Positions 8,681-19,741 of a stretch of 58,566 nt of DNA are shown here, in pieces. The DNA lies in assembly GCA_938085425.1 (NCBI GenBank), contig CALKGQ010000008.1, forward strand, positions 1-58,566, written 5' to 3'. Position numbers and translations under genes: made by a program. Source of the DNA: an uncultured Flavobacteriales bacterium. GTDB lineage: Bacteria > Bacteroidota > Bacteroidia > Flavobacteriales_D > Sanyastnellaceae. Under the pieces are notes generated by a model that was not told where the DNA came from, made no database searches, and saw only the letters and a list, made by a program, of their open reading frames with translations. Positions within the stretch are counted from its first letter, which is position 1. Each line of letters starts with the position of its first letter.

Positions 8681-9411
8681 CAGGACGCGTTCACATCGAG
8701 GACCTCGGAATGAGGGACTACAAGGAGACATGGGACTTGCAGGAGTCCATTTTTCAAGACATCGTCCAGCGGAAGATTGCCCGTCGGAATGCGGGTTTGG
8801 CCCCCAAGGATCCAGGCCCTGCAGATGCCCCAGACTTGGACATGCCTCAATCCAGAATGCTTTGGGTGGAGCATCCCCATGTGCTGACGCTTGGCAAAAG
8901 TGGCGAAGCGGCCAATGTGGTGGCGTCACAAGAGGAATTGGCGCGTTTGGGGGTGCAGTATTACCCCATCAACCGCGGGGGAGACATCACCTACCACGGC
9001 CCCGGACAAATTGTCGGGTACCCCATCCTCGACCTTGATCAGTTCTTCACAGACATCCACAAGTACCTGCGGTTGCTCGAGGAAGCGGTCATCCGAACCT
9101 GCAGGGACCATGGTGTGACGGCAGGGCGAATCGAAGGACTGACAGGGGTTTGGGTCGACCCGGCATCGGGAAAGTCCGCAAGGAAAATTTGTGCTTTCGG
9201 GGTCAAGTGCAGCCGCTGGGTCACCATGCATGGCTTGGCGTTCAACGTGAACACGGATTTGGCGTTTTTTGATTTGATCGTTCCGTGCGGCATCGCCGAC
9301 CGTGGGGTGACGTCTTTGTCCCAGGAGGTGGGCCAACCCTTGGACCAACACGAGGTTCGCATCCAATTGCAGGGACATTTGGCCGAACTTTTGGAATGGC
9401 AGGAGGTTTGA
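8677..9411 (+). CDS. lipB: Octanoyl-[ACP]:protein N-octanoyltransferase
   Basis: Transfers octanoate from acyl carrier protein to lipoyl domains, the first step of lipoate synthesis. The 244-residue product carries NRGGDITYHGPGQIVGYP, the catalytic Lys region ARKICAFGVKCSRW followed by THMG-like TMHGLAFNVN, and the catalytic Cys in LIVPCGIADRGVTSL. A long frame is open upstream inside the isomerase gene, but homology starts only after the ATG that overlaps that gene's stop. An approximately 30-residue insertion rich in Pro/Asp (about residues 40-58) precedes the conserved core. Confidence 0.95.
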   Translation: MTGRVHIEDLGMRDYKETWDLQESIFQDIVQRKIARRNAGLAPKDPGPADAPDLDMPQSRMLWVEHPHVLTLGKSGEAANVVASQEELARLGVQYYPINRGGDITYHGPGQIVGYPILDLDQFFTDIHKYLRLLEEAVIRTCRDHGVTAGRIEGLTGVWVDPASGKSARKICAFGVKCSRWVTMHGLAFNVNTDLAFFDLIVPCGIADRGVTSLSQEVGQPLDQHEVRIQLQGHLAELLEWQEV

Positions 9412-9468
9412 TTCAAAAGAGGACCCTTGTTGTCCCGACCTTGCACTGCACCATCTGAATTCCACGTC

Positions 9469-10629
9469 ATGAAAAAGCCCGCGTTCATTCTTCTTGTGTT
9501 GGGAACCGTTGTTTATCTCGTGTCCATATGGACCAACCTCGATTACGTTTGGGGAGGCATCAGAGAATGTTGGCTCAGGGGATGGGAGAACGCCCAAATC
9601 GACGACATGGTGTACCGCGACCACTTGCGGGAGTTGCCGGCGTCCACCAATCCGCAACCTTGGCCCGAAGGACCATTGTGGGGCAAGGCCACCTTGGAAC
9701 CTGCAGGTCAGGCATGGCTGGAGAACAGCGAGACAGCAAGTTTTTTGGTCCTCCAGAACGACAGCTTGGTCTTCGAACGGTACCTCATGGGACACGACTT
9801 GGAAACCCGCACCAATTCCTTTTCAGTGGCCAAATCCATCACTGCGATGGCTGTGGGCCACGCTGTGACGAAGGGTTTGGTGAAGGTGGACGACCCCCTC
9901 GGTGCATTCTTGCCTCGGTTTGGGGAAGGGGACGATGCCGATTTGACAGTGGAGGAGGTGCTTCAGATGAGAAGCAACATCTCGTTTGGGGAGAATTACA
10001 AAGACCCCATTGGGTTCCAAGCCAAGGCCTATTACCGGGAGGACAACAGGACGCTGCTCCAACCCTACCGCGTCAATGGACAACCTGGCGCCCCCTTCGA
10101 ATACCAAGGAGGCAACACCATGCTGTTGGGTGAAATGTTGGATGCGGTGCGACCAGGCAATTTGTCCAACGACATCCACCAGGCGCTGTGGGAACCCATG
10201 GGGGCGGAACACGCAGCCTATTGGGGACTTGACGGCAACCCAGAAGACGGCGCGGTCGAACGGTCTTTTGCGCAGTTCTACGCCACCACCAGGGACTATG
10301 CGAGGTTTGGACAGTTGCTTTTGGACACGGGCAGCTGGAAAGGAACACAGCTGTTGGACAAAGCGTTTGTGACGGACATGCTGACCCCCATGGCAGAGAC
10401 CACAGATGCAGTGGACACTCGGTTTTACGGGTACCAAATCTGGCTGGGGACCACGGACGATGGCCTGGCCTTTTCATGCATGGAGGGCCTGCGCGGCCAA
10501 TTTGTGTTGTCCATTCCCGCATTGGATGCCGTGGTCGTGCGTTCAGGCTACGACAAGCGCAAGGCCAAAAAGCGCGATTTGCCCGTGGACATTTACGCGG
10601 CCATCGAAGCGGCACGCGGTTTGTTTTGA
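9469..10629 (+). CDS. Membrane-anchored serine hydrolase (beta-lactamase class C fold)
   Basis: A 386-residue protein with an N-terminal uncleaved-looking membrane segment (about residues 5-20) and a periplasmic beta-lactamase/penicillin-binding-like domain. The catalytic SxxK is Ser119-Val-Ala-Lys122 in NSFSVAKSITAM, and a Tyr-containing second motif is in FEYQGGN. Such proteins are usually esterases or D-aminopeptidases, not true beta-lactamases. The start was moved to the ATG that opens the hydrophobic segment (MKKPAFILL). It stands alone between lipB and the LytTR regulator. Confidence 0.85.
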   Translation: MKKPAFILLVLGTVVYLVSIWTNLDYVWGGIRECWLRGWENAQIDDMVYRDHLRELPASTNPQPWPEGPLWGKATLEPAGQAWLENSETASFLVLQNDSLVFERYLMGHDLETRTNSFSVAKSITAMAVGHAVTKGLVKVDDPLGAFLPRFGEGDDADLTVEEVLQMRSNISFGENYKDPIGFQAKAYYREDNRTLLQPYRVNGQPGAPFEYQGGNTMLLGEMLDAVRPGNLSNDIHQALWEPMGAEHAAYWGLDGNPEDGAVERSFAQFYATTRDYARFGQLLLDTGSWKGTQLLDKAFVTDMLTPMAETTDAVDTRFYGYQIWLGTTDDGLAFSCMEGLRGQFVLSIPALDAVVVRSGYDKRKAKKRDLPVDIYAAIEAARGLF

Positions 10630-10665
10630 CCCTCCATTCTTGGGCCAATTCACATAAGATGTGTC

Positions 10666-10696
10666 GTTTACAAACCATCGACCAACGCTTGTAAAC
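10666..10696. promoter_or_regulatory. Inverted repeat upstream of the LytTR gene
   Basis: GTTTACAA (10666-10673) and TTGTAAAC (10689-10696) form a perfect 8-base inverted repeat with a 15-base spacer. A second small palindrome, CACAT-AAG-ATGTG, lies at 10651-10663. There is no T-tract, so an operator is likelier than a terminator. It lies in the 119-base gap upstream of the LytTR regulator. Confidence 0.5.
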
Positions 10697-10748
10697 ACCT
10701 AGACGGCGTCTTGAAGCTCTCGTTTTTTCTTGGGTCCAAACTCTTGAA

Positions 10749-11489
10749 ATGCTTCGACAACTTCACGCCCTGGTCGTCGACGACGAGCCCCATTGCAGGG
10801 ACTTGTTGTGCCGACAAATTGAACGGTCTTGTCCTTCCATTCGGATCATGCAAACCGCTGCCAGTGCGCGCGAGGCGGAAAGGCTGATCGAAGACTTGGC
10901 CCCGGATGTGGTCTTCATGGACATCCACATGCCCCATCGCTCTGGGCTCGAATTGACGGGTGCCTTGGAGGACCGGGATTTTTTTCTGGTGTACACCACT
11001 GCCCATGATGGCTACGCTGTGGAAGCCCTTCGTCAAGAGGCCTTCGACTATTTGCTCAAGCCCATCGATCGGGAAGATTTGAAGACATGTACCAGGCGAA
11101 TGACCATGGACTTCTTTCACAAAAGAATGCGGGGGAAGGGCGCCATTTCTCCCGCCATGAGGCGGCTGGAAATCAACACCTCAGGGAAGCGCCACTTTGT
11201 GCGCCACAAGGACATCGTCCACGCTGAGGCAGAAGGCAGTTACACCACCCTTCATTTGGCCTCTGGGAAAAGGCTTACCCTGAGCAAAAACTTGAAACGG
11301 GTGGAAGAGATGCTGAGCAACGACATGTTTTACCGCACCCACAACAGCCACCTCGTGCAGCTTGAGCGCGTGGTGTCGTGCAATTACCGGGACAACAGTG
11401 TGCAGCTTGACTCGGGGGCCACCGTGCCCATGGCCGTGCGCAAAAGGGAATCTTTGAAGCAGAAATTGGCTCTAGTGATGCCGGCTTGA
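10749..11489 (+). CDS. LytTR-family response regulator
   Basis: A 246-residue two-domain regulator. The N-terminal receiver domain has the acidic pair in LVVDDEP (Asp11, Asp12), the phospho-acceptor Asp58 in DVVFMDIHMP and the conserved Lys in YLLKPID. The C-terminal LytTR DNA-binding domain (about residues 140-245) has FVRHKDIVHAEAEGSYT and the RTHNSHLV segment. No histidine kinase gene is adjacent, so it is an orphan in this window. A perfect inverted repeat lies about 50-80 bases upstream and could be an autoregulatory site. Confidence 0.93.
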   Translation: MLRQLHALVVDDEPHCRDLLCRQIERSCPSIRIMQTAASAREAERLIEDLAPDVVFMDIHMPHRSGLELTGALEDRDFFLVYTTAHDGYAVEALRQEAFDYLLKPIDREDLKTCTRRMTMDFFHKRMRGKGAISPAMRRLEINTSGKRHFVRHKDIVHAEAEGSYTTLHLASGKRLTLSKNLKRVEEMLSNDMFYRTHNSHLVQLERVVSCNYRDNSVQLDSGATVPMAVRKRESLKQKLALVMPA

Positions 11490-11519
11490 CACCACGGCGC
11501 TGAGCCTTTGCAGGGCGAC

Positions 11520-11527
11520 TATCTTTG
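11520..11527 (+). promoter_or_regulatory. -7 box of rlmN (TATCTTTG)
   Basis: Perfect TAnnTTTG match exactly 4 bases before the rlmN ATG, predicting a leaderless or near-leaderless mRNA. Confidence 0.6.
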
Positions 11528-11531
11528 GACC

Positions 11532-12602
11532 ATGACCACATTGCAGGACATCCGCACCCTTTCTGACGAAGCCCTCCAAAAGGCGCTGTTGGAGTTGGGC
11601 GAGCAACCCTTCAGGGCCAAGCAAGTGTCCGAATGGTTGTGGACGCACGGTGCAGAATCGTTCGACGGCATGACTTCCTTGGGAAAAGGCCTCCGGGAGA
11701 AACTCAAAGGCGCCTTTGCTTTGGAGAGGATCCATCAGGTGGAGGCGCAGCGGTCCAAAGATGGGACGGTCAAGTGCGCTTATCAGATTGATGGAGACGA
11801 GCACCGGGTCGTGGAGGGCGTGTTGATTCCCACCACCAAGCGTCTAACGGCATGCATCAGTTCGCAGGTGGGGTGCAGCCTGGCATGCAAATTCTGCGCA
11901 ACGGGTCGGTTGAAGCTGCTCAAGAATTTGACGGCTGGCGACATGTTTGACCAAGTCCAAATGCTGAACGTCCTCGCACACGAGCAGCAAGGCAAGGGCC
12001 TTTCCAACATTGTCTACATGGGCATGGGGGAGCCTTTGCTGAACTACAAGAACGTGCTGGAGTCGGTGGACAGAATCACCGGGACACCGGGTCTAGGCAT
12101 GTCCCCAAAACGCATCACGATTTCCACTGCGGGGATTGCCAAGGCCATCAAGAGACTGGGAGACGATGAGGTCAAGTTCAATTTGGCATTGAGCCTTCAC
12201 GCTGCCAACGACGCCAAGCGCAACCACATCATGGCCATCAATGAAACCAACAGCCTTTCTGTGCTGGCGGAGTCGCTGAGGCACTTCCATGAAAAGACGG
12301 GAACGCGGCCAACGTTTGAGTTCATTGTGTTCAAGGACTTCAACGACGGTCTGCAAGACGCCCGGGAACTCGCCGATTTTTGTCGGCACGTGCCTTGCAA
12401 GATCAACTTGATTGAATACAACCCGATCGACGATGGGGAGTTTCAGCAAACCACGCCACAGCGGCTGGAAGATTTCGTGGCGCTCTTGGAAGACCGCAAC
12501 CTCATTGTGAATGTTCGCCGCTCAAGAGGCAAAGACATCGACGCAGCATGCGGCCAGCTGGCGAACAAGAATGCGGCAGGAGCGGAGGCTCCCCGCAAGT
12601 GA
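11532..12602 (+). CDS. rlmN: Dual-specificity RNA methyltransferase (m2A2503 of 23S rRNA / m2A37 of tRNA)
   Basis: A 356-residue radical-SAM enzyme that methylates C2 of adenosine. The cluster-binding motif is C115-SLA-C119-KF-C122. GMGEPLLN (SAM-binding) and the C-terminal catalytic Cys in DIDAACGQL are present, so the ping-pong mechanism is intact. The start follows a TATCTTTG box by 4 bases; an upstream ATG in frame would overlap that box. The stop abuts the stop of convergent lepA with no bases between. Confidence 0.95.
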   Translation: MTTLQDIRTLSDEALQKALLELGEQPFRAKQVSEWLWTHGAESFDGMTSLGKGLREKLKGAFALERIHQVEAQRSKDGTVKCAYQIDGDEHRVVEGVLIPTTKRLTACISSQVGCSLACKFCATGRLKLLKNLTAGDMFDQVQMLNVLAHEQQGKGLSNIVYMGMGEPLLNYKNVLESVDRITGTPGLGMSPKRITISTAGIAKAIKRLGDDEVKFNLALSLHAANDAKRNHIMAINETNSLSVLAESLRHFHEKTGTRPTFEFIVFKDFNDGLQDARELADFCRHVPCKINLIEYNPIDDGEFQQTTPQRLEDFVALLEDRNLIVNVRRSRGKDIDAACGQLANKNAAGAEAPRK

Positions 12603-14393
12603 TCAGTCCAGCTTGAGAACGGCCAGGAAGGCCGATTGAGGCACTTCAACGGTACCGATTTGCCGCATCCGCTTCTTTCCCTTTTTCTGCTTTTCCAAAA
12701 GTTTGCGCTTTCGGGTGATGTCGCCACCGTAGCATTTTGCGGTCACGTCCTTTCGGACCGCAGAGATGGTCTCACGGGCAATGATTTTGGCCCCGATGGC
12801 CGCTTGAAGGGCGATCAAAAATTGCTGTCGGGGGATCAATTGCTTCAGCTTCAGGCAGATTTTTTTGCCCAGGGTGAAGGCGTGGTCCCGGTGGATCAAG
12901 GCGCTCAGCGCATCGACCTGGTCTCCGTTGAGCATGATGTCGAGCTTGACCAGGTGGCTTTGCTTGTATCCATCGGGGAAATAATCGAAGGAGGCATACC
13001 CTCTCGAAATCGTCTTGAGTTTGTCGTAGAAGTCAAACACAATCTCCCCCAGTGGCATGCTGAACGTAAGTTCCACACGGTCGGAAGTCAGGTAAACTTG
13101 GTTGGTGAGGTTTCCGCGCTTTTCAATGCACAGGCTCATGACCGGCCCGACGTATTCAGACTTGGTGATGATTTGTGCTTTGATGAAGGGCTCTTCCACG
13201 TAGTCCAAGTGGTTGGCTTCAGGCAGGTCGCTTGGGTTCATGATCTCCATGAACTCTCCCTTCTTGGTGTAGGCTTTGTAACCGACGTTGGGGACCGTGG
13301 TGATGACGGTCATGTTGAATTCACGTTCCAACCTCTCCTGGATGATTTCCATGTGGAGCATGCCGAGGAACCCGCATCGGAACCCAAACCCCAAAGCGGC
13401 GGAGCTCTCGGGCTCAAAAACCAAGGAGGCGTCGTTGAGTTGCAGTTTTTCCATGGAAGCCCTCAACTCCTCGTAGTCCTCCGTGTCGACGGGGTAAATG
13501 CCTGCAAACACCATGGGCTTCACATCTTCAAACCCCTGAACCGCATCTTGGCAGGGGTTGGCTTGAAGCGTCAGGGTGTCTCCGACCTTGACTTCTTTCG
13601 CATTCTTGATTCCTGAAATGATGTACCCGACATCACCTGCGGACAAATTGGTTTTGGGGGTCAAATCCATGCCCAGAACCCCGATTTCGTCTGCGCCATA
13701 CTCTTTTCCCGTGGCCATGAATTTCACGCGGTCGCCTTTTTGAAGGCTGCCGTTCAGGATGCGGTAGTATGCGATGATGCCCCGAAAGGAATTGAAGACG
13801 GAGTCGAACACCATGGCTTGCAATGGGGCTTCAGGGTCTCCCTTGGGGGCAGGCACCCTATCGACAATGGCCTCGAGGATGGCCTCCACGCCCATCCCTG
13901 TTTTTCCACTTGCAGGAAGAATGTCGTCCATCTTGCAACCGATCAAATCCACAATTTGCTCTCCAACGACTTCCGGGTCCGCGGAGTCCAAATCCATTTT
14001 GTTCAGCACTGGCACAATTTCCAAATCGTGTTCCAACGCCAGGTAAAGGTTGCTGATGGTTTGGGCCTCGATGCCTTGGGTTGCGTCGACGATGAGCAAG
14101 GCCCCCTCGCAAGCCGCGATGGAACGCGACACTTCATAGCTAAAGTCCACGTGCCCCGGGGTGTCGATCAAATTGAAGATGTATTCTTGACCGTCTTCGC
14201 CCTTGTAGTCCATTTGAATGGCGTGGCTCTTGATGGTGATGCCCCTCTCTCGCTCCAAATCCATGTCATCCAAGGTTTGCTCTTGCAACTCACGGTCGGA
14301 AATCGTTCCGGTCGTTTGAAGCAAACGGTCGGCCAAGGTGCTCTTTCCGTGGTCGATGTGTGCGATGATGCAAAAGTTGCGGATGTTCTTCAT
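12603..14393 (-). CDS. lepA: Elongation factor 4 (LepA)
   Basis: A 596-residue ribosome-associated translational GTPase. The G-domain has [23 protein letters not shown] and NKMD. EF-G-like domains follow, and the LepA-specific C-terminal domain includes [25 protein letters not shown] (positions about 555-580). The frame is open 180 bases further upstream, but the conserved protein begins at [25 protein letters not shown] promoter box lies about 60 bases before that ATG. Confidence 0.97.
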   Translation of the reverse strand: MKNIRNFCIIAHIDHGKSTLADRLLQTTGTISDRELQEQTLDDMDLERERGITIKSHAIQMDYKGEDGQEYIFNLIDTPGHVDFSYEVSRSIAACEGALLIVDATQGIEAQTISNLYLALEHDLEIVPVLNKMDLDSADPEVVGEQIVDLIGCKMDDILPASGKTGMGVEAILEAIVDRVPAPKGDPEAPLQAMVFDSVFNSFRGIIAYYRILNGSLQKGDRVKFMATGKEYGADEIGVLGMDLTPKTNLSAGDVGYIISGIKNAKEVKVGDTLTLQANPCQDAVQGFEDVKPMVFAGIYPVDTEDYEELRASMEKLQLNDASLVFEPESSAALGFGFRCGFLGMLHMEIIQERLEREFNMTVITTVPNVGYKAYTKKGEFMEIMNPSDLPEANHLDYVEEPFIKAQIITKSEYVGPVMSLCIEKRGNLTNQVYLTSDRVELTFSMPLGEIVFDFYDKLKTISRGYASFDYFPDGYKQSHLVKLDIMLNGDQVDALSALIHRDHAFTLGKKICLKLKQLIPRQQFLIALQAAIGAKIIARETISAVRKDVTAKCYGGDITRKRKLLEKQKKGKKRMRQIGTVEVPQSAFLAVLKLD

Positions 14394-14454
14394 GGTTGTC
14401 AAGTTCTGGGAATTCCGCGCCAAATCGGGTCGTTCGCGGCACCAGATGCGCCAG

Positions 14455-14462
14455 CAAAGGTA
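14455..14462 (-). promoter_or_regulatory. -7 box upstream of lepA (TACCTTTG)
   Basis: Perfect TAnnTTTG match, giving a leader of about 60 bases. It lies in the 170-base divergent gap shared with the giant secreted protein gene. On the plus strand the gap also holds TATATTTA at 14492-14499, a possible -7 box for that gene. Confidence 0.45.
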
Positions 14463-14563
14463 CTTCGGGAATCCTGCGCCCCTGACTTTGTTATATTTAC
14501 GCGCCCGGTCTGCAACGTTTGCACGGGCAGCGTGCGTTCTTCTCTCAATACAACGATCCACTG

Positions 14564-17500
14564 ATGAATCCATTCACATCTCATACAGCCTTCATTGGCG
14601 TTTGCTTTGCCCTTTTCATGGGGTGCCTTCAAGTTCAAGTGACGGCACAGATCGACTTCACAGATTCACGTGATGCTCGGACCATCATGGATGGCTACGG
14701 ATCGTTTGAAAAGGCCGTGCTGGACATGACCCGAGAGGAATGGACGGTGGTTCGGGCTTGGGAGGGCTTCGACAACGAGCGCTACCTCACTTTTTTGCAC
14801 GAGTACCACCACCGTTTTGACGCGGAACGCTCCGCACGGAAGGCAGCGCGGGTGCAACGCGTTCAGCAGAACGATGCATGCGGTTGCTGGGTGGAGCCAG
14901 ATGATTCCTACATCACGATGGTTCCTCCTCCAGGAATTGGCGGTCTGGGACCCAACGAACAGGCCTGGGCCAACTCGGGAGGTGCGGGCTGGAATGTGGA
15001 CTGCGCATCCGACCCCATTCCTGTGAGCCCCAATGCGACCCCTTGGACTTTCGATCTTTATGGCGATGAGTACGAGAATTTTTATGTGAACTCGAAGGGC
15101 CAGATTTCCTTCGGAGGAGACGTCATTGACTGGACACCTACGGGCTTCCCTGCTGCGGAATACAATCAGATTGCCGGATTTTGGCAGGACACGGACATTC
15201 GCTCCGTCGGCGAAATCAAGTGGAAGCGCACGCAGGACGCAGTGTACGTCAACTACATTGACGTGGGGTACTACAACAACCAAGACGACCTCACCAACAG
15301 CTTCCAGATCATCATCACCTACCCGGAGAGTGGCATCTTGCCCGAAGGAAACAACGCCCAAGTGTGCTACTTGGACATGAATTGGTCGCATGGTGATGTG
15401 GGTGGCGGAGGCGGATGTTGTGGCCCTGATCCAGGGGTGACGGGGGCAGATGGCGAGTCCACCAACCCCAATCCTTCGGTCAGCCCACATGTGCAATTCG
15501 GCCGGTTCAACCTGCCCGACGACACGTACAATGGGCCTTACGGGATTGGAGAGGGCAACGACGACGGCATCAACTGGCTGGATTTTAAGTTCTTCAACAT
15601 CAACACCGCGGAAATCAGCAACAATTTGAACCCGGTGCCGACCGCCAACCTCGGATGCGACACCATCGTGCTCTGTTTGGGGCAGGAATACTCACTCGAC
15701 GTTGAGTTTCTCGGACCAGAGCCTACCCAAACAGTGGACTTGGACGTCACGGAACTCAGCGGTGCGAACGTCATCGAGAATTTCCTGGTGACCGACGGAG
15801 AGACGGCCACCTTCACAGGGACTTTTGTTGCAAATGAAGCGGGCATCGAAACCGTGAGCATGATTGCAGCGGACAGTGACGGAGCTGAAACCATCTTGGA
15901 AATTGTGATCCAGGTGTTGGATGTGACCCCCCCTGTGGTCAATGTCGGATCAGAGACAGGCGAATTTGGCATTTGTGCCGGAGCGGAATTGCCAGTGGTG
16001 GCTGCCGCCAATGGTGGCGATGAACCGATTGTGGATTGGAGTTGGAACCTCAACAGCGATTTCTGGGAGGCGAATGAGGCGACCATTCCATTTGGAGGAA
16101 CCTTCGTGGTGACGGGAGAGACGGCGTCTGGCTGTGTGGTGAAAGAGTCTTTCGAAGTGTTTCAAACCCCGTACTATCTGCCAACGGTGGAGGGAATTCT
16201 GCAAACGGTTTGTCCTGGGCAAGAGGCCACAGTGACTGTGGTGCCAGAAGATGACGAGAATTTTGTGGACTACATATGGGCCGGCGATTGGAATGGCGGT
16301 GGAGGAGAGGTGCTTTCCTCGGAGGGCCCATCGGCCACCCTGACAGCTGGGGTGTTTCAAGTCACTGTTGTGGACGAGGGAGGTTGCGAAGGGCGTAGAA
16401 CGTTTGTGATTTCCCCGTCTGCGTCCACCATTCCTGAGGTGACGACAGAGGCTGTGTGTGGGGAGGGACCTTACGATCCTGTGGAATTTTCGGGAGGCTT
16501 TTCAAGTCCAGCTGAGGGCTTTTTGCAGCTTCAGTTGTTCAGTTCGTTGAGCGGTTGGCAAGGATCATTCTTGAGTGTGGATGTCATCCACGCGGACAGC
16601 ACCATCACCAATTCGACAGTGACCCTTCCATCTGGAGGTTTTGCCAATGTGCAGGACTTGGCGGATTTGGGATTGGTGTTTGGGGATTCGGTGTTGATCA
16701 CTTACGTGAGTGCCGACCCCGCCAACGATGAATTTTTCAGTTTCAATTTGTCGAATTGCGCCAACAACTGCAACGTCAATCCAGAAGCTTGCGAGGAAAT
16801 ATCTGACTTGGCCACAGGATCGGAAGGATCATTGGTGGTGTATTATGCTCCTGCTTTCTGCGAAGTTCAGCCAGCCTTGGGCTCATGGACGGAGGATGGT
16901 GCACCAAGTGATGCTTTCAGCAACCCGGATGAATACAACACCCTCTGGCAGCCTGAAGGGTTTGGCGTTTTTGAACTTTGCTTTACGGACGATGAGTGTG
17001 GCACCGAGACTTGCTACGACCAGGAGGTGAATTTGCCTCCAACCATCGAGCTGAGTGGCGACAGCATTGCCTTTGCATGCGATGGCGACGGCTACAACAT
17101 TGAGGCCTTCATCTTTGACCCGGCCGGGGCGGCCACGATCAATTGGCCCTATCCTGGCAACGACAACGTCACCTTCAACGAATACTCCTGGACACAATAC
17201 ACAGAAACCACACTCGTGGTGGATGTGGAGAACGGCTGTGGAGAAGCGACAGATCAGGTGGAAATCACCGCCGCTTTTGCACCTGTGTTGGAGAACGATT
17301 ATCTGTGTGGAGAAGGGGCCACCTTGGAATTGGACCCCATTGCGGGCGACCAGAACACGGACTTGGTGTACGAATGGACGTACAATGGCAGTCCCGTGGA
17401 CGATGTAGATGACAACGAGTGGGAGGTGGACGAGACAGGTTCATACTGCGTCACCGTGACCAACGGTTGCTTCCCTGACGGTGACAGTGACTGCGCCTTC

Positions 17501-18373
17501 ATTGACATTGTCAGTGCCCTTGATGTCGAATTGTTTTCCGGTGGATCCATCACGGATTGTGATGGTGGAGGCATTGAGCCTGGGGAGCCAGCAGACCTTG
17601 GTGTCAACCCTGCATTTTTGGCTGGATATGCCGACTACACGGTGACTTGGCCCGACGGCACGGTGACCACTGTGGACGACGATTTTACCTGGGTGGTTCC
17701 GGAGGAGACGGACATCAATGGCACCCAAATTTGTGTGCTCGTGGAGGACCCCTACGGCTGCGAGCCGCAAGAGGAGTGTGGACTTGTCTTCATTGGCGAT
17801 GTCCCGACTTACAACCCACAACCCATTTATGAAGGCTCACGCACATTGTGTCCGGGTCAGCCTGAGGTGTTTGACCTCAATGCTGAAATCAATGGCCCAG
17901 ACTACAGCGACTACTCTTGGACGGTGCAATGCGCGGACACCACGGTCTCCTTCGCGGCAGAGAATGTCTTGTTGTTGACAGGAGAGCAATTCCCACCCAG
18001 TTGTTGGGGCTATGACCTGACCATGACGGCTTCTGTGGCCAACCCATGCCTCCCAGGCGGGCTTGCCCACGAATATGACATCCAAATCCAGCAATGCGAA
18101 ATCTTGCCTCCCAATGTGTTCACGCCCAAGGACGGCAACGAATACAACGATGGCTTCATCATTCGTGGCTTGGAGCCATGGGAGGAGGACCCTGAGGGGG
18201 TGTTGGTCCGTGTTTTTGACCGTTGGGGGAACAAGGTCTACGAGGACGAAAACTACCGCAATGCTTCGCCATGGTATGGATTTGAGAGTGCGGATGGGGT
18301 GTATTTCTACACCATTTTGCTTCCCAACGGCGAAGAATTCACGGGCACAGTGAACATCTTCCGCTCCCGCTAA
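14564..18373 (+). CDS. Giant secreted protein with NIDO-like domain and gliding-motility-type (T9SS type B) C-terminus
   Basis: A 1,269-residue exported protein. It has a signal peptide (about residues 1-29, ending QVTAQ). An N-terminal Cys-containing region is followed by a NIDO-like segment (about 150-320: [20 protein letters not shown] ... [10 protein letters not shown]). A series of PKD/Ig-like, Cys-rich modules follows (for example LCPGQEYSL-type starts and VSLPNGCF-type ends). The last approximately 90 residues ([37 protein letters not shown]) are the gliding-associated C-terminal domain that directs T9SS export and surface attachment. It is probably an adhesin; the ligand is unknown. 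The start is the ATG opening the signal peptide. radA begins 3 bases after the stop. Confidence 0.9.
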   Translation: MNPFTSHTAFIGVCFALFMGCLQVQVTAQIDFTDSRDARTIMDGYGSFEKAVLDMTREEWTVVRAWEGFDNERYLTFLHEYHHRFDAERSARKAARVQRVQQNDACGCWVEPDDSYITMVPPPGIGGLGPNEQAWANSGGAGWNVDCASDPIPVSPNATPWTFDLYGDEYENFYVNSKGQISFGGDVIDWTPTGFPAAEYNQIAGFWQDTDIRSVGEIKWKRTQDAVYVNYIDVGYYNNQDDLTNSFQIIITYPESGILPEGNNAQVCYLDMNWSHGDVGGGGGCCGPDPGVTGADGESTNPNPSVSPHVQFGRFNLPDDTYNGPYGIGEGNDDGINWLDFKFFNINTAEISNNLNPVPTANLGCDTIVLCLGQEYSLDVEFLGPEPTQTVDLDVTELSGANVIENFLVTDGETATFTGTFVANEAGIETVSMIAADSDGAETILEIVIQVLDVTPPVVNVGSETGEFGICAGAELPVVAAANGGDEPIVDWSWNLNSDFWEANEATIPFGGTFVVTGETASGCVVKESFEVFQTPYYLPTVEGILQTVCPGQEATVTVVPEDDENFVDYIWAGDWNGGGGEVLSSEGPSATLTAGVFQVTVVDEGGCEGRRTFVISPSASTIPEVTTEAVCGEGPYDPVEFSGGFSSPAEGFLQLQLFSSLSGWQGSFLSVDVIHADSTITNSTVTLPSGGFANVQDLADLGLVFGDSVLITYVSADPANDEFFSFNLSNCANNCNVNPEACEEISDLATGSEGSLVVYYAPAFCEVQPALGSWTEDGAPSDAFSNPDEYNTLWQPEGFGVFELCFTDDECGTETCYDQEVNLPPTIELSGDSIAFACDGDGYNIEAFIFDPAGAATINWPYPGNDNVTFNEYSWTQYTETTLVVDVENGCGEATDQVEITAAFAPVLENDYLCGEGATLELDPIAGDQNTDLVYEWTYNGSPVDDVDDNEWEVDETGSYCVTVTNGCFPDGDSDCAFIDIVSALDVELFSGGSITDCDGGGIEPGEPADLGVNPAFLAGYADYTVTWPDGTVTTVDDDFTWVVPEETDINGTQICVLVEDPYGCEPQEECGLVFIGDVPTYNPQPIYEGSRTLCPGQPEVFDLNAEINGPDYSDYSWTVQCADTTVSFAAENVLLLTGEQFPPSCWGYDLTMTASVANPCLPGGLAHEYDIQIQQCEILPPNVFTPKDGNEYNDGFIIRGLEPWEEDPEGVLVRVFDRWGNKVYEDENYRNASPWYGFESADGVYFYTILLPNGEEFTGTVNIFRSR

Positions 18374-18376
18374 GCT

Positions 18377-19741
18377 TTGGCAAAAGCCAAAAAACGGTTC
18401 GTTTGCTCTGAATGTGGACATGCCCACCCTCAGTGGGTTGGGCAATGCGCTCAATGCAAAGCCTGGAACACGGTAGAGGAGGAACAAGTGCAGGAATTGT
18501 CACAACGTGGCAAACGCACCGGTGCAGCCATGTTGCAGGCGCCCCGAATCCAACCTTTGTCAGAGGTGGATGTTGCGGAAATGCCAAGGTTGAGCATGGG
18601 CGACAAAGAATTGAACCGGGTGCTTGGTGGAGGAGCTGTCCCTGGAGGCGTTGTGCTCTTGGGCGGAGAGCCGGGCATCGGCAAATCCACCCTGATGCTT
18701 CAAGTGGCGTTGCAGGTGGCAGCGACAGGGGCGAAGGTTCTGTATGTCAGTGGAGAGGAGAGCGCCGAACAAGTGCGCATGAGGGCCAACCGTCTTGGCG
18801 AGATCGCCCCCTCGGCTTTGATTTTTCCACAAACGCAAGTGCCCGCAGTGCTCGACGCCTTGAGGGAGGAAAGACCCTCTCTTGTTGTGGTGGACTCTGT
18901 ACAAACCCTTGACCTACCCGACCAGGACGGAGTGCCTGGTTCAGTCGGTCAGATTCGGGAATCAGCGGCCGCCTTGACGGCCTTTGCGAAGACCACGGGA
19001 ACGCCGCTCTTCATGGTGGGACATATCACCAAAGAGGGCTCTCTTGCTGGCCCCAAAGTGTTGGAGCATATGGTGGACGTGGTGTTGCAATTTGAAGGGG
19101 ACCGACACCATGCGTACCGCATGCTACGCGCCGCAAAGAACCGCTTTGGCACCACTGCTGAATTGGGGATTTATGAAATGACAGGAGAGGGTTTGTCCGC
19201 CGTGGACCACCCGAGTGAAGTGTTGTTGGGGGAGCGCGGTTCTGCAGAGAGTGGGTCCGCAGTCGCAGTGTCCATTCAAGGAGCCCGACCACTTTTGGTG
19301 GAGATTCAGGCATTGGTCAGCACAGCGGTTTATGGCACACCCCAGCGGTCCGGAACGGGGTTCGACTTGCGGCGGTTGAACATGCTTCTCGCGGTTTTGG
19401 AAAAGCGCTGTGGGTTCAAACTGGGCGTGTTGGACGTGTTTTTGAATTTGGCGGGGGGATTGAAAATCCAAGATCCAGCAAATGACCTTGCTGTGGTGGC
19501 TGCCATTTTGAGCTCCAGCTTGGACCTGCCGCTGGACAACCGCACATGTTTTGCCGGTGAGGTTGGATTGAGTGGTGAGATTCGGCCTGTTCCAAGGCTC
19601 GAGCAGCGCATGGCGGAGGCTGCACGTCTTGGCATGGAGCGCATGTTGATTTCAGGCCACGGCTCTCATCCGACACCTCCCAAGGGGTTGACAGTTGTGC
19701 CTGTCAAACGGGTCAACGAGGTGCAAAGGGTGGTGTTTTAA
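18377..19741 (+). CDS. radA: DNA repair protein RadA (Sms)
   Basis: A 454-residue RecA-like helicase/recombination factor that drives branch migration. It has an N-terminal C4 zinc finger (CSECGHAHPQWVGQCAQC), Walker A GGEPGIGKSTL, the KNRFG motif and a C-terminal Lon-like domain. The start is a TTG 3 bases after the stop of the giant secreted protein; no in-frame ATG precedes the conserved MAKAKKRFVCSECG, so TTG is forced. The tight spacing to a surface-protein gene is odd and no promoter box is seen. Its stop overlaps the rsmI stop within TTAA. Confidence 0.95.
   Translation: MAKAKKRFVCSECGHAHPQWVGQCAQCKAWNTVEEEQVQELSQRGKRTGAAMLQAPRIQPLSEVDVAEMPRLSMGDKELNRVLGGGAVPGGVVLLGGEPGIGKSTLMLQVALQVAATGAKVLYVSGEESAEQVRMRANRLGEIAPSALIFPQTQVPAVLDALREERPSLVVVDSVQTLDLPDQDGVPGSVGQIRESAAALTAFAKTTGTPLFMVGHITKEGSLAGPKVLEHMVDVVLQFEGDRHHAYRMLRAAKNRFGTTAELGIYEMTGEGLSAVDHPSEVLLGERGSAESGSAVAVSIQGARPLLVEIQALVSTAVYGTPQRSGTGFDLRRLNMLLAVLEKRCGFKLGVLDVFLNLAGGLKIQDPANDLAVVAAILSSSLDLPLDNRTCFAGEVGLSGEIRPVPRLEQRMAEAARLGMERMLISGHGSHPTPPKGLTVVPVKRVNEVQRVVF

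Noticed and set aside
9469-10629. Beta-lactamase resistance gene
   Set aside because: The SxxK fold is shared by many esterases and peptidases; the membrane anchor and second motif do not point to a true beta-lactamase.
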